Assembly: GCF_009907385.1 (NCBI RefSeq)
Contig: NZ_JAAATR010000033.1
Span: 186,001-250,000, forward strand
Source: Atlantibacter hermannii
GTDB taxonomy: Bacteria > Pseudomonadota > Gammaproteobacteria > Enterobacterales > Enterobacteriaceae
Reading direction: 5' to 3'
DNA: 64,000 bases
Both the position numbers and the translations under genes were made by a program. Under the pieces are notes generated by a model, which saw nothing but the letters and a program-made list of their open reading frames with translations, did no database searches and was not told where the DNA came from. The first letter of the stretch is position 1. Each line of letters begins with the position of its first letter. This document shows, in pieces, positions 28,466-38,470 of the stretch.

Positions 28466-29101
28466 TCAGGAGTAGACTTTCTCTTTGTATTCACACAGAT
28501 CTTCAATGATGCACGAGCCGCAGCGCGGTTTGCGCGCAATGCAGGTATAACGGCCATGCAGGATCAGCCAGTGGTGGCAGTCCACCTTAAACTCGGCTGG
28601 AACCACTTTTAACAGCTTCTCCTCAACCTGCTCGACGTTTTTACCTGGGGCAAATTCGGTGCGGTTGCACACCCGGAAAATATGAGTATCTACCGCGATA
28701 GTCGGCCAGCCGAAAGCGGTATTTAATACCACATTGGCGGTTTTACGCCCCACGCCGGGCAGGGCTTCCAGCGCTGCACGATCTTCAGGCACGTTGCCCT
28801 GGTGCTTTTCGATTAACAGTCGGCAGGTTTTAATCACGTTCTCGGCTTTGCTGTTAAACAGGCCGATGGTTTTGATGTACTCCTTTACGCCGTCCACGCC
28901 CAGTTCCAGCATCGCCTGAGGGGTATTCGCCACCGGGTAAAGCCGGGCGGTGGCTTTATTGACGCTGACGTCTGTCGCCTGGGCGGAGAGCAGCACCGCA
29001 ATCAGCAACTCAAACGGTGAATTGAAATTCAGCTCGGTGGTGGGATGGGGATTGTGTTCGCGCAAGCGCGAGAGTATTTCCAGACGTTTCGCTTTGTTCA
29101 T
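28466..29101 (-). CDS. nth: Endonuclease III (DNA glycosylase/AP lyase)
   Basis: Removes oxidised pyrimidines from DNA and cuts the abasic strand. It has 211 residues, as in E. coli Nth. The helix-hairpin-helix LPGVGRKTA carries the catalytic lysine K120, with D138 completing the active site. The [4Fe-4S] cluster ligands are C187, C194, C197 and C203. Last gene of the rsxABCDGE-nth operon; its ATG overlaps the rsxE stop codon by one base (TAATG). Confidence 0.98.
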   Translation of the reverse strand: MNKAKRLEILSRLREHNPHPTTELNFNSPFELLIAVLLSAQATDVSVNKATARLYPVANTPQAMLELGVDGVKEYIKTIGLFNSKAENVIKTCRLLIEKHQGNVPEDRAALEALPGVGRKTANVVLNTAFGWPTIAVDTHIFRVCNRTEFAPGKNVEQVEEKLLKVVPAEFKVDCHHWLILHGRYTCIARKPRCGSCIIEDLCEYKEKVYS

Positions 29102-29796
29102 TACGCTTTCTCAGCATCGGCGTCGACCGCATCGGTCACAGAAGCCGTGGCAGCGCGACGGGTTTTCATTTTCTCGTCAATCAGGTACTTCACCGCCAGC
29201 ATCAGACCCAGGCCAATAAACGCCCCCGGCGGCAGCATCGCCAGTAAAAAAGGCGTGTCGGTATGGAAAATTTCGATACGCAGGACTTTCGCCCAGCTAC
29301 CCAACAGCTGATCCGCCCCGTCAAATAACGTTCCGTTGCCGATAATTTCCCGGATCGAACCCAGCACAAACATCGCGCTGGTGGCGCCAAGGCCGATAGC
29401 AAAGCCGTCAAGTGCGGATATTGCGATGCTATTGCGCGCGGCAAACGCTTCGGCGCGGCCAATCACAATACAGTTGGTAACGATCAGCGGAATAAAGATC
29501 CCCAGCGACTGATAAAGCCCGAACGCATACGCGTTGATCAGCATCTGCACCGCACTGACCACCGAAGCAATAATCATCACGTAAATCGGGATGCGCACTT
29601 CGGGGGGCATCCAGCGACGCAGCGCGGAAACTGCGGTGTTGGTCAGCGTCAATACCAGCGTGGTGGCCAGACCGAGCCCCAGCGCGTTAGTCGCGGTAGA
29701 GGTCACCGCCAGCAGGGGACACAGTCCGAGTAATTGCACCAGCGCGGAATTGTTTTTCCACAGCCCCTGTACCACAACCTCTTTCATCTGGCTCAT
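29101..29796 (-). CDS. rsxE: Electron transport complex subunit RsxE
   Basis: An inner-membrane subunit of the Rsx/Rnf complex, which in E. coli keeps the SoxR sensor reduced. It has 231 residues (same as E. coli) with about six membrane segments; [20 protein letters not shown] and [15 protein letters not shown] show the RnfA/RnfE/NqrDE family. It begins where rsxG ends (one-base overlap) and runs into nth. Confidence 0.96.
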   Translation of the reverse strand: MSQMKEVVVQGLWKNNSALVQLLGLCPLLAVTSTATNALGLGLATTLVLTLTNTAVSALRRWMPPEVRIPIYVMIIASVVSAVQMLINAYAFGLYQSLGIFIPLIVTNCIVIGRAEAFAARNSIAISALDGFAIGLGATSAMFVLGSIREIIGNGTLFDGADQLLGSWAKVLRIEIFHTDTPFLLAMLPPGAFIGLGLMLAVKYLIDEKMKTRRAATASVTDAVDADAEKA

Positions 29797-30419
29797 CAGG
29801 GTTCTCCACAGGCCGGTAAACCGGACAGTTTTTCAGGCAGCGTTTCAGCATACAGTCCGGCGCGCTTCACGGCATTGACCACCGCGCGCGGCGTAATCGT
29901 CGCCCCGGTAAACTGGTCAAACTGGCCGCCGTCTTTTTTTACGGCAAAGCTGGCGTCGTCCGCACCCTGGATATGTTTATTGCTCAGCGAGGTGATCCAG
30001 TCGCTGATACGTAGTTCGATTTTATCGCCAAGTCCCGGCGTTTCATGATGTTCCGTGACGCGGCTGCCCCAGATGGTTCCCTGGAAATCACTGCCCACCA
30101 GCAGTTGGATCGCCCCGGAATAGCCGTCGGGCGCAGTGGCCTCCATCACGACGCCAACCGGATTATCGCCTTTACGCGCCACATAAATACGATGCTCGCC
30201 CTTGCCGAGCGCCGGGTCGTTAACCCACAAGCAGCTTTGTTGCAGGTCGTTATCGTATTTATCGGTTGGGAATACCTGGTCGAACAGCGCCTGCTGTACC
30301 ACGGCCGCCTGATGGGCAATGGTATTTTTGGTCAGTTCATTAATGGCTGCGGTCAGACCGGTGGAGAACGCGGCAAACAGCGCCAGCGTCACGCCATGTT
30401 TTCGCATGGTTTTCAGCAT
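29796..30419 (-). CDS. rsxG: Electron transport complex subunit RsxG
   Basis: A subunit with one N-terminal membrane helix (about 10-28) and a periplasmic domain that carries covalent FMN. It has 207 residues (206 in E. coli). The flavinylation motif TGAT is at 171-174, with T174 as expected attachment site. It lies 9 bp downstream of rsxD. The start ATG at 30419 is preceded by AAGGAGCGCTT. Confidence 0.96.
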   Translation of the reverse strand: MLKTMRKHGVTLALFAAFSTGLTAAINELTKNTIAHQAAVVQQALFDQVFPTDKYDNDLQQSCLWVNDPALGKGEHRIYVARKGDNPVGVVMEATAPDGYSGAIQLLVGSDFQGTIWGSRVTEHHETPGLGDKIELRISDWITSLSNKHIQGADDASFAVKKDGGQFDQFTGATITPRAVVNAVKRAGLYAETLPEKLSGLPACGEP

Positions 30420-30428
30420 AAGCGCTCC

Positions 30429-31481
30429 TTAGCGATGCCCGTAAACCCGCGGGCGGGTGTAATAGTCGATCAGTGGCACGGTCATGTTCGCCAGCAGCGT
30501 GGCAAACGCCACGCCATCCGGATAGCCGCCATAGCTGCGGATCAGCCAAACCAGCACGCCAGCCAGCGCGCCAAAGATTAAACGACCACGATTAGTGGTG
30601 GAGGCGGTGACCGGATCGGTAAGGATAAAGAACGCACCCAGCATGGTCGCACCGGAGAACAGATGCACCAGCGGAGAGGCGAACTGCTCCGGCGCAATCA
30701 GCCAGCCGAGCAGGGAACAGACCAGTAGTGACAGCAGGAAGCTCACCGGAATATGCCAGCGGATCAGATTTTTGACGAGCAGGAACACGCCGCCCGTCAG
30801 AAACGCCACGTTGACCCACTGCCAGCCTGGCCCCGCCAGCACGCCGCTCAGCATCGGGGTATTCATCAACTGCGCCGCGTCGCTGCCGGCTCGCAGGCCG
30901 GTTTTGAAACTATCCAGCGGCGTCGCCTGGCTCACGCCGTCAATGCCCAGCTTCAGTTGAATCAGCGTGTCGCCGCTGGAGGTATGGCCGGTAAAGATCA
31001 TTCGCAGCGTATCCAGTAAATCCGGCTGCACCGCAGCAACGCTCAGTGGCGGCAACCAACTGGTCATCTGGACCGGGAATGAGATCAGTAGCACCACATA
31101 GCCGATCATCGCCGGGTTAAACGGATTATGGCCCAATCCACCGTAGAGCTGCTTGGCAATAATGATGGCGAACCCTGTGCCGAGGATCACCATCCACCAG
31201 GGCGCCAGGGGAGGAATACTGATGCCCAACAGCAGCCCGGTGAGCAGCGCGGAGTTATCGCCCAACATGCCTGACAGCGGCTGCTTGCGCAGTTTACATA
31301 CCAGGCCTTCTGCCGCCAGCGCGCTGACGATAGCGAGCAGTAATTGAATTAACGATCCCCAGCCGAAGTCGTACCACTGCACCACAATACCGGGCAGCAG
31401 CGCCAGTGAGACCAGCATCATGATGCGCGAGGTCTGACGCTTATTATGGGTATAAGGGGAGCTTGCGATTCTGAAAACCAT
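30429..31481 (-). CDS. rsxD: Electron transport complex subunit RsxD
   Basis: An integral membrane subunit with about ten segments, 350 residues (352 in E. coli), of the RnfD/NqrB family. It binds covalent FMN through a threonine; T187 in the stretch [11 protein letters not shown] is at the expected position. The start ATG abuts the rsxC stop codon, so the two genes are translationally linked. Confidence 0.96.
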   Translation of the reverse strand: MVFRIASSPYTHNKRQTSRIMMLVSLALLPGIVVQWYDFGWGSLIQLLLAIVSALAAEGLVCKLRKQPLSGMLGDNSALLTGLLLGISIPPLAPWWMVILGTGFAIIIAKQLYGGLGHNPFNPAMIGYVVLLISFPVQMTSWLPPLSVAAVQPDLLDTLRMIFTGHTSSGDTLIQLKLGIDGVSQATPLDSFKTGLRAGSDAAQLMNTPMLSGVLAGPGWQWVNVAFLTGGVFLLVKNLIRWHIPVSFLLSLLVCSLLGWLIAPEQFASPLVHLFSGATMLGAFFILTDPVTASTTNRGRLIFGALAGVLVWLIRSYGGYPDGVAFATLLANMTVPLIDYYTRPRVYGHR

Positions 31482-33524
31482 TTATTCCTCGTTCACAGCC
31501 TGCTGAGCGGCTTTTTTGGCCTGGGCGCGGGCAATTGCCGCTGCGACTGCGGCTTTACGCGGGTCGACAGGTTCGTCATTTGCAGATTCCAGTTGCGCCG
31601 CCTGTTTACGGGCTTTGGCGCGCGCGATGGCAGCCTCCACCGCGGCCTTGCGCGGATCGACCGGCGCGTCGCTGGCGGTGTCGTCTACCGTCTCGGCGGT
31701 TGCCTGTTTACGGGCTTTGGCGCGGGCGATGGCAGCTTCCACTGCGGCTTTGCGCGGATCGACCGGCGCGTCGCTGGCGGTTTCGTCTCCCGGCTCGGCG
31801 GTTGCCTGTTTGCGGGCTTTGGCGCGGGCGATGGCGGCTTCCACCGCGGCTTTGCGCGGGTCAGTAGCTTCGCGGTTCGTCGATTCAGGCGCAACCGTTG
31901 CCGCTTTTTCGGCCTGACGCGCACGCGCCTGGGCTTTGCGTGCTTCACGGGCGGCAATGACGGCCTGGTTGTCCGGTTCGCTGTTCGCCTGTACCACAAT
32001 CACATCAGCCGTTTTCTTATTTCTTACGCGGGCAAGCGCGGCCTGAATCGCGTCCTGATCTTGCGCATCCGGCTGGACAGCCGCTTTCTTATGCCGTTCC
32101 AGACGCGCGGCTTTTTCCCGCTCCAGCCGTTGCTGGCGGGCTTCAAAACGCGCTTTAGCTTCGGCGGCGCGTTGCTCTTCCAACTGAACGGCGCGGATCT
32201 CTGCCTTCTCCTGGCGGAAATACTGCACCAGCGGAATGTTGCTCGGGCAAACCCACGCGCAGGCGCCGCACTCAATACAGTCGGCAAGGTTGTGCGCCGT
32301 GGCTTTGTCGTGTTGTTGTCCTTTACTAAACCAGTAAAGCTGCTGAGGAAGCAGATCCGCCGGACAGGCGTCGGCGCAGGCGCTGCAGCGAATGCAATGC
32401 TGCTCTTCCTGCTGCTCGCCCATTTCATCAGGGGAAGGTGCCAGCAGGCAGTTAGTGATTTTAACCACCGGCACATCAAGCCAGGGCAGGGTAAAGCCCA
32501 TCAGCGGGCCGCCCATAATCACCAGTTGATCGCTGGCGGGGCAAAAACCGCCAAACTCAAGTAAATGACGCACCGGCGTACCCAACCGCGCCCACACGTT
32601 GCCAGGGTTGGCGATGGATTCACCGGTCAGCGTCACGACGCGCTCGGTCAGGGGTTCGCCGTCAATCACTGCGCGCTTAACGGCATAGGCCGTGCCGACG
32701 TTATGCATCAGCACGCCGATATCAGAAGAGCGACCGCCGTGAGGCACCTGTTTGCCGGTCAGGATCTGTGTCAGCTGTTTGGCTCCGCCGGAGGGATATT
32801 TGGTCGGGATCACGCGCAACGCCATGCCGTGCTCGTGGCTCAGCACCGCCCGCAGCATAGAGATGGCCTGGGGTTTGTTATCTTCGATGCCGATCAGCAC
32901 TTCACGCGGCTTTAAGATCCACGCCAGGATGCGAATGCCTTCGACAATCTGCGCTGCACACTCCTGCATCAGGCGGTCATCCGCTGTGATGTAGGGCTCG
33001 CATTCCGCCGCGTTAATGATCAGCGTTTCAATTTTATCGCCGCCGCCCTGGAGTTTTACCCCGGTAGGGAAGCCCGCGCCGCCCAGCCCGGCCACGCCGA
33101 ACTGGTGGATACGCTCGATTAAGGCTTCCCGGCTGCGCTGTTGATAATCCTGCCAGCCGTCGCGATCGATCCAACGGTCGTCGCCGTCCGGTTCAATAAT
33201 TACGCTCAGTTCCGCCAGCGCGGAAGGGTGCGCGGTACTGTGCGGCGCGATGGCGATCACGGTGCCGGAGGTCGGCGCATGTACCGGCAGCATCCGGCCC
33301 CAACCGCGAGTTAACGGCTGGCCGCGTAATACGCGATCGCCAGGCTGAACGCACAGCTCACCCTCAGCGCCGATGTGCTGCTTCAACGGAATAACAAAAC
33401 GGCCAGGCAACGGCACGTGGCGCAGCGGGGTGCCGCTGGACTGGGTTTTCATCTCCGGCGGATGAATGCCGCCGTCGAAATCCCAGATTTTCTCTTTTCT
33501 GAAGGCAGAAAATAATTTAAGCAT
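31482..33524 (-). CDS. rsxC: Electron transport complex subunit RsxC
   Basis: The peripheral NADH-side subunit of the Rsx complex, 680 residues (E. coli about 740). An RnfC/NqrF-like N-terminal region with [11 protein letters not shown] and an NADH-binding Rossmann segment is followed by two [4Fe-4S] ferredoxin motifs ([12 protein letters not shown] and [12 protein letters not shown]). A long charged, Ala/Arg/Lys-rich tail contains four copies of a [23 protein letters not shown] repeat. ATG 33524 reproduces the E. coli N-terminus ([15 protein letters not shown]) and overlaps the rsxB stop by 8 bp; a longer frame upstream is inside rsxB. The E. coli tail has one more repeat, which explains most of the length difference. 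Confidence 0.96.
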   Translation of the reverse strand: MLKLFSAFRKEKIWDFDGGIHPPEMKTQSSGTPLRHVPLPGRFVIPLKQHIGAEGELCVQPGDRVLRGQPLTRGWGRMLPVHAPTSGTVIAIAPHSTAHPSALAELSVIIEPDGDDRWIDRDGWQDYQQRSREALIERIHQFGVAGLGGAGFPTGVKLQGGGDKIETLIINAAECEPYITADDRLMQECAAQIVEGIRILAWILKPREVLIGIEDNKPQAISMLRAVLSHEHGMALRVIPTKYPSGGAKQLTQILTGKQVPHGGRSSDIGVLMHNVGTAYAVKRAVIDGEPLTERVVTLTGESIANPGNVWARLGTPVRHLLEFGGFCPASDQLVIMGGPLMGFTLPWLDVPVVKITNCLLAPSPDEMGEQQEEQHCIRCSACADACPADLLPQQLYWFSKGQQHDKATAHNLADCIECGACAWVCPSNIPLVQYFRQEKAEIRAVQLEEQRAAEAKARFEARQQRLEREKAARLERHKKAAVQPDAQDQDAIQAALARVRNKKTADVIVVQANSEPDNQAVIAAREARKAQARARQAEKAATVAPESTNREATDPRKAAVEAAIARAKARKQATAEPGDETASDAPVDPRKAAVEAAIARAKARKQATAETVDDTASDAPVDPRKAAVEAAIARAKARKQAAQLESANDEPVDPRKAAVAAAIARAQAKKAAQQAVNEE
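31520..31870 (-). repeat. Tandem coding repeat in the rsxC tail
   Basis: Four tandem units of roughly 100-110 bp encode a helical [18 protein letters not shown] motif separated by short acidic linkers (for example DETASDAPV). Two central units are almost identical at the DNA level, which points to recent duplication or gene conversion. Boundaries are approximate. Confidence 0.85.
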
Positions 33525-34095
33525 GGTGTTCCACAGGAATAATTCGAACCGGAATACTGTCCAGATTCCATTTCCAGTTTTCCGTTGTGGTCGCGACAGG
33601 TCGTAATTCAATACAACGTGTCGGGCACGGGTCAACGCACAGATTGCATCCGGTGCACAGATCGCTCATGACGGTATGCATCGCGCGGGTAGCGCCCACG
33701 ATGGCGTCAACCGGGCATGCCTGAATACATTTGGTGCAGCCGATACAGTTGTTTTCGTCAATCACAGCCAGCATCCGCACCGGCTCAGGAGCGGCGTCAT
33801 CGCCGCCGACAGGCTGCGGATCGACGTTCAATAAGGTGGCGATTTTTTGCATTACCGCTTCGCCGCCGGGTGCGCAGCGGTTGATATGTTCACCCTGATT
33901 GCCTACCGCTTCGGCATAAGGCCGACAGCCGGGGTAGCCGCACTGGCCGCACTGGCTCTGGGGCAGAATCGCATCGATTTTGTCGACAATCGGGTCTTCT
34001 TCCACGGCGAAGCGCCGTGAAGCGAAGCCCAGCAGCAGGCCAAACACCAGCCCCAGTGAGCCCAGGGATAAAATCGCGATCCAGACGGTACTCAT
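33517..34095 (-). CDS. rsxB: Electron transport complex subunit RsxB
   Basis: A membrane-anchored ferredoxin subunit, 192 residues as in E. coli. An N-terminal membrane helix (about 5-26) is followed by an Fe-S domain with C49, C52, C57 and C74 and by two [4Fe-4S] motifs: C117/C120/C123/C127 and C147/C150/C153/C157. It overlaps rsxA by 4 bp (ATGA) and rsxC by 8 bp. Confidence 0.97.
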   Translation of the reverse strand: MSTVWIAILSLGSLGLVFGLLLGFASRRFAVEEDPIVDKIDAILPQSQCGQCGYPGCRPYAEAVGNQGEHINRCAPGGEAVMQKIATLLNVDPQPVGGDDAAPEPVRMLAVIDENNCIGCTKCIQACPVDAIVGATRAMHTVMSDLCTGCNLCVDPCPTRCIELRPVATTTENWKWNLDSIPVRIIPVEHHA

Positions 34096-34676
34096 GACAC
34101 TTTTACCAGCCCGCTAAAGCCCATAAACGCCAGCGACATCAGCCCGGCGGTGATTAACGCAATCGCATTACCGCGAAACGGTGCGGGCACATCGGCCACC
34201 GCCAGCCGCTCGCGAATCGCCGCGAACAGGACCATAACAAAGGAGAAGCCCACCGCCGCCGAAAAGCCGTACAGCGCCGACTGGAGAAAATTGTGGCCGA
34301 GGTTAATGTTCAGCAACGCCACGCCTAAAACCGCACAGTTGGTGGTAATCAACGGCAAAAAAATACCCAGCAGCCGATACAGTGCCGGGCTGGTTTTGCG
34401 CACCACCATTTCGGTGAACTGCACCACAACGGCAATCACCAGAATAAAAGAGAGGGTGCGCAGATAAATAAGGTCGAGGGGGATCAAAATAAAATTGTCG
34501 ATAAGCCAGGCGCAAACCGACGCCAGAGTCATCACGAACGTGGTCGCCAGCCCCATGCCAATGGCCGTCTCCAGTTTTTTGGAAACCCCCATAAACGGGC
34601 ATAAGCCAAGAAACTTCACCAGCACGAAGTTATTGACCAGCACAGTACCAACAAATAACAGCAAGTAATCAGTCAT
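34092..34676 (-). CDS. rsxA: Electron transport complex subunit RsxA
   Basis: The first gene of the rsx operon: an inner-membrane subunit of 194 residues (193 in E. coli) with about six membrane segments, paralogous to RsxE (shared [24 protein letters not shown] region carrying a conserved cysteine). The promoter should lie in the 77-bp gap to ydgK, or further upstream if ydgK and cnu are cotranscribed. Confidence 0.96.
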   Translation of the reverse strand: MTDYLLLFVGTVLVNNFVLVKFLGLCPFMGVSKKLETAIGMGLATTFVMTLASVCAWLIDNFILIPLDLIYLRTLSFILVIAVVVQFTEMVVRKTSPALYRLLGIFLPLITTNCAVLGVALLNINLGHNFLQSALYGFSAAVGFSFVMVLFAAIRERLAVADVPAPFRGNAIALITAGLMSLAFMGFSGLVKVS

Positions 34677-34753
34677 TATCCGACCTGGAACAAAAATAGC
34701 CGCCTATTATCGGACATGGATCACATGGCGACAACAGAGAATCTGTAAGGTTA

Positions 34754-35194
34754 TTAAGGATTGACGAAAGTCAGCTTAACGCGCTGCGCACGCTTGAAAT
34801 AGGGGACAAACAGCGCGGCGGCGATCAGTTGAAACACCAGCTGGCGCACAATCGCGTCATCGGACACCGGCGAAAACGCAAAGGATTTCAGCACCAGCAA
34901 CACCGAAACCAACAGCCAGATAATATAGTGCTTCGGCACCTTTGCCTGGCGTTTAAAAAAACCGATGGTCAGCCACAGGGTATAACTCCACATTGATACC
35001 GCCGAAAGCAGGGACACATACACCCACAGGGCATCCTGCCCCGCTTGCTGACCAAGCGCCTGACGCGTTTCGGGCGAGAGCAGGGCGGTAAAATACATGA
35101 CCACCACTAATGATGTGCTCAGTAAGGTCAGCAAAAGCCAGGCGAGAGGGGCTAACAGCCATCCCCCGATACGCAGTGCTGGCGTGGTGGTCAT
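34754..35194 (-). CDS. ydgK: DUF2569 inner-membrane protein YdgK
   Basis: A 146-residue protein with about four membrane segments, of unknown function. The region RIGGWLLAPLAWLLL near the N-terminus and VPKHYIIWLLVSVLLVLKSFAFSP in the middle are typical of DUF2569. The ATG at 35194 has GGAGG 5 nt upstream; a frame start eight codons earlier is less likely. It lies between cnu and the rsx operon in the same direction, as in E. coli. Confidence 0.92.
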   Translation of the reverse strand: MTTTPALRIGGWLLAPLAWLLLTLLSTSLVVVMYFTALLSPETRQALGQQAGQDALWVYVSLLSAVSMWSYTLWLTIGFFKRQAKVPKHYIIWLLVSVLLVLKSFAFSPVSDDAIVRQLVFQLIAAALFVPYFKRAQRVKLTFVNP

Positions 35195-35287
35195 TTTACC
35201 TCCGGCGGGGCAGTTCATTAACGCTATTCGCTACGTGAATTTCAGCGCAAGAATTATAAGGATTTTTGCGCTAAAAGCTACCCGGGC

Positions 35288-35503
35288 TTATTGAACGAAG
35301 CGCCAGACGGACCTGGGCACCTGGCCCAGGTCAAACAATCGCCCTCCGGAGACAATCTCTGCGCGGCGGTGGTCGGCAGCCCGGTACATGTTGATAATCT
35401 CTTCACTCCCTTCCAGGGAATAGTTGAGGTGATCGAACAATTTCTCAAGACTTTCGAGCGAATTGATTTTACGAAACTTAAATAAATAATCCTGAACGGT
35501 CAT
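35288..35503 (-). CDS. cnu: H-NS/StpA- and oriC-binding protein Cnu (YdgT)
   Basis: A 71-residue Hha/YmoA-family protein, the same length as E. coli Cnu. It binds H-NS and StpA and tunes silencing of genes such as virulence and stress loci. The sequence opens [21 protein letters not shown] and retains the conserved acidic/aromatic pattern [23 protein letters not shown]. The start ATG at 35503 is preceded by AGGAACGACCC. Confidence 0.95.
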   Translation of the reverse strand: MTVQDYLFKFRKINSLESLEKLFDHLNYSLEGSEEIINMYRAADHRRAEIVSGGRLFDLGQVPRSVWRFVQ

Positions 35504-36085
35504 GGGTCGTTCCTGTCCTTAATATCATGAGCAATATTTACGTGCTGGCACACGTTAATAAGTAAACGAAGCGGAGTCATATTCAGCGTTGGGTGGAAGA
35601 TATATCATGTGTTCCGGGCTTAACCCGAAAAAGAGTAAAAGGCCCGACGTAACGCGTAGATCTCAAGATAGCTATATTACGCATATCTGGCAATAAACTT
35701 ATGATAACGATAGAAACTTTTCAGCTACGTAGCCGGGTTAGATACTGTATCGGGTGAAATGTGACCAGGTTGGTTTATGCCGGGATGTGACGATACGTGA
35801 GTTGCGTAATACGGCTTTATCCTTAAACGCTATTATCAACTTCACACTGAAAAAGGATAAATCACTTCTTTTTATATTTCACAAATCGTTGTCATTGGTA
35901 AAACATTAATTATCACAGGGCGCTGGGTTATTCTTTCAGGTAACACGAGATCCCGACCTGACGGGTCGCTGCGTTTTATACGCCCTCCTGACAACGGCTA
36001 CACTGACAGAGCAAACCGGATTAACAGTTGTTACCGGGAAGCGAATAGTGTGAAATACCTTCGTCCATAGACGAGAGGAATGTAA
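35504..36085. other. Gene-free region between cnu and ydgJ
   Basis: These 582 bp hold the divergent promoters. E. coli K-12 has the tiny blr gene in this gap; I looked on both strands for its MNRLIELTGW start and did not find it. Weak hairpins occur at 35612-35629 and 35954-35968. The composition is more A+T-rich than the flanking genes. Nothing else can be supported. Confidence 0.5.
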
Positions 36086-37126
36086 ATGAGCGATAACGTG
36101 CGTGTTGGATTAATTGGGTATGGCTATGCCAGTAAAACCTTCCATGCTCCGCTGATTGTCGGTACGCCGGGAATGACCCTGGCGGCGGTCTCAAGTAGCG
36201 ATGCGTCTAAAGTACACGCCGACTGGCCCGGCGTTTCCGTAGTCTCCGACCCCAAACAGCTGTTCAACGATCCTGATATCGATCTTATCGTCATTCCCAC
36301 CCCTAACGACACCCACTTCCCCCTGGCTCGCGCTGCCATGGAAGCGGGAAAGCATGTGGTGGTGGATAAACCCTTTACCGTGACGTTGTCACAAGCGCGC
36401 GAGCTGGAGGCGCTGGCGAAAAGCCGCGGTCTGGTGCTGTCGGTATTCCATAACCGTCGCTGGGATAGCGACTTCCTGACCCTCAAGGGCCTGATTGCCG
36501 AAGGCAGGCTGGGCGAAGTGAGCTATTTTGAATCGCACTTTGATCGCTATCGCCCGCAGGTGCGTAATCGCTGGCGCGAACAAGCCGGTCCCGGAAGCGG
36601 TATCTGGTACGATTTAGGTCCGCACCTGATTGACCAGGCGCTGGTGCTGTTCGGCGTACCGGTCAGTATCACTGTCGATATGGCGCAGTTGCGTCCGGAT
36701 GCGCAAACCACCGATTATTTTCACGCAGTGCTGACCTATCCACAGCGCCGCGTAGTACTGCATAGCACCATGCTGGCGGCAGCCGAATCGGCGCGTTATA
36801 TCGTGCACGGCACCCGGGGCAGTTATGTCAAATTTGGTCTCGACCCACAGGAAGATCGCCTGAAAGCGGGCGAGCGGCTGCCGCAACAAGACTGGGGCTA
36901 CGATATGCGTGATGGCGTGTTGACCCTGGCTTCCGGCGATGAGCTGGACGCGCAAACCCTGCTGACCGTGCCGGGCAACTATCCGGCTTACTATGCGGCA
37001 ATCCGCGATGCGCTTAACGGCCAGGGCGAGAACCCGGTGCCCGCCAGCCAGGCGATCCGCGTTATGGAGCTGATTGAACTGGGGATTGAATCCGCCAGGC
37101 ATCGCTCAACGCTTAGCCTGACGTAA
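36086..37126 (+). CDS. ydgJ: Gfo/Idh/MocA-family oxidoreductase YdgJ
   Basis: A 346-residue NAD(P)-dependent oxidoreductase, the same length as E. coli YdgJ. The N-terminal Rossmann motif GLIGYGYASKTFHAP and the VVDKPF catalytic-lysine segment near residue 95 are clear; the C-terminal GFO_IDH fold follows, with WYDLGPHLIDQAL near 173. The substrate is unknown, probably a sugar or inositol derivative. A single gene with AGAGGAATG before the ATG and a strong terminator after it. Confidence 0.94.
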   Translation: MSDNVRVGLIGYGYASKTFHAPLIVGTPGMTLAAVSSSDASKVHADWPGVSVVSDPKQLFNDPDIDLIVIPTPNDTHFPLARAAMEAGKHVVVDKPFTVTLSQARELEALAKSRGLVLSVFHNRRWDSDFLTLKGLIAEGRLGEVSYFESHFDRYRPQVRNRWREQAGPGSGIWYDLGPHLIDQALVLFGVPVSITVDMAQLRPDAQTTDYFHAVLTYPQRRVVLHSTMLAAAESARYIVHGTRGSYVKFGLDPQEDRLKAGERLPQQDWGYDMRDGVLTLASGDELDAQTLLTVPGNYPAYYAAIRDALNGQGENPVPASQAIRVMELIELGIESARHRSTLSLT

Positions 37127-37140
37127 TTCACTTCAGCCAT

Positions 37141-37170
37141 AAAAAACGCGCCTTTCGGCGCGTTTTTTTT
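37141..37170. terminator. Shared terminator between ydgJ and add
   Basis: A stem ACGCGCC/GGCGCGT with a TTTC loop, an A tract before and eight T after. It sits between two converging stop codons and overlaps the add stop. Confidence 0.9.
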
Positions 37171-38170
37171 AACTTTTAGCGATTTTATCCCGCAGGGCCT
37201 GTTTTTCGCTCTCCGACAGGAAGGCGATTTCCAGCCCGTTGCGCTGGGCGGTACGCATCTGATCCAGCGACAGCCCGGCCTGTACGGCGGCAATCTGGTA
37301 TTCATGAATAATATCCACACCCTGAACGCCCGGATCGTCGGTATTAATCGTCGCCAGAATACCGTGCTCAAGGAAGCGCTTAAGCGGATGGTCCTCCAGC
37401 GACGGCACGGTGCTGGTCTGGATATTGGACGTCAGGCAGGACTCAATACCGATTTTCTGCTCCGCGAGAAAATCCATCAACGCCGGATCTTCGATGGCTT
37501 TGACGCCATGACCAATGCGCTCGGCACCCAGTTCGCGAATGGCCTGCCAGATACTTTCCGGACCGGCGGCCTCGCCGGCATGGACCGTTATGCGCCAGCC
37601 CGCATCGCGGCCGCGATTAAAGTGATTTAAAAACAAGCTGCCCGGGAAGCCCAGTTCATCTCCCGCCAGATCGAGCGCGGTGATCTGGTCGCGGTGCGCC
37701 AGCAGCGCATCCAGTTCATTCAGGCAGGCGGTCTCACCAAAGGTGCGGCTCAGAATGCCGATCAAACGGACCTCGACGCCATATTCCCGCGCGCCCTGGC
37801 GCACGCCGTCAATCACCGCTTCCACCACGCCCGCCACCGGCAGGTTGTGGTTCATTGCCATATACCAGGGCGAAAAGCGCAGCTCGACATAATGCAGCCC
37901 CTGACGCGCGGCGTCTTCGACGTTCTCCCGCGCGACGCGGCGGCAGGCGTCGAGAGAGCCGAGCACTTTTACGCCCCAGTCCAGCTTGCTTAAAAAGCTC
38001 ACCAGATCGGGGGCGGTTTCGATGACCTGAACGTGGGGGCGTAATCCTTCAAGCGTGTGGGACGGCAGGGGAAGGTTAAACTGCTGGCCCAGATCGAGGA
38101 TCGTTTCCGGGCGAATGTTGCCGTCGAGATGGCGATGCAGATCGGTTAACGGCAGAGTCGTATCAATCAT
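37169..38170 (-). CDS. add: Adenosine deaminase
   Basis: Deaminates adenosine and deoxyadenosine to (deoxy)inosine in purine salvage. It has 333 residues, as in E. coli Add. Zinc and catalytic residues are H12, H14 (LHRHLDG), H197, E200 (VHAGEAAG), D278 and D279 (INTDDP). The ATG at 38170 gives [15 protein letters not shown]; the frame is open 39 codons upstream but those residues are unlike the family. Functionally it fits with PunC and PurR elsewhere in the window. Confidence 0.97.
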   Translation of the reverse strand: MIDTTLPLTDLHRHLDGNIRPETILDLGQQFNLPLPSHTLEGLRPHVQVIETAPDLVSFLSKLDWGVKVLGSLDACRRVARENVEDAARQGLHYVELRFSPWYMAMNHNLPVAGVVEAVIDGVRQGAREYGVEVRLIGILSRTFGETACLNELDALLAHRDQITALDLAGDELGFPGSLFLNHFNRGRDAGWRITVHAGEAAGPESIWQAIRELGAERIGHGVKAIEDPALMDFLAEQKIGIESCLTSNIQTSTVPSLEDHPLKRFLEHGILATINTDDPGVQGVDIIHEYQIAAVQAGLSLDQMRTAQRNGLEIAFLSESEKQALRDKIAKS

Positions 38171-38324
38171 AGTTGCACTCTTTTTGAATTTGCGTGCGGA
38201 GTTCACGCGTTTTTTGAATAAAGTGCATTTTATTATAAAGGGTTTGTCACCCCCCATGCACGCAACAATCTGTTGTTTGCGCATCAAGTGGTTCGTTGTT
38301 GCGCAACAAGCGATCGCCTGCCAA

Positions 38325-38348
38325 TAAAAAACCCGGTTTCCCGGGTTT
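38325..38348 (-). terminator. Terminator of the small membrane peptide gene
   Basis: A stem AACCCGG/CCGGGTT with a GAAA loop on the minus strand and six T after it. It lies 3 bp past the stop codon at 38351. Confidence 0.88.
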
Positions 38349-38350
38349 GT

Positions 38351-38425
38351 TCAGATCCAGCCAGCCTGACTGGCTGCCCACACCACAATGGCGACGGCAA
38401 TAAGTATCCAGGTTGTTTTACGCAT
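38351..38425 (-). CDS. 24-residue single-helix membrane peptide (YoaJ-like)
   Basis: A minute gene 45 bp downstream of malY. The peptide begins MRKTTWILIAVAIVV and ends SQAGWI: a basic N-terminus, one hydrophobic helix, a short tail. GGAG lies 5 nt before the ATG and a textbook terminator follows the stop. From memory the E. coli small protein YoaJ (24 residues, MKKTT start, GWW end) is similar along its whole length, about 11 identical positions. It may be read from the malXY transcript or a nearby promoter. No function can be given. Confidence 0.72.
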   Translation of the reverse strand: MRKTTWILIAVAIVVWAASQAGWI

Positions 38426-38470
38426 AATGGCTCCGCAGTTTTTTTGCGGCGACACAATACCACAATGCCG

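Noticed and set aside
31446..32564. Open frame of 372 codons on the plus strand across the rsxC tail
   Set aside because: Repeats in its product merely mirror the rsxC repeats in another frame.
35504..36085. Expected blr gene
   Set aside because: No frame with the Blr N-terminus or a single-helix peptide with ribosome site was found on either strand.
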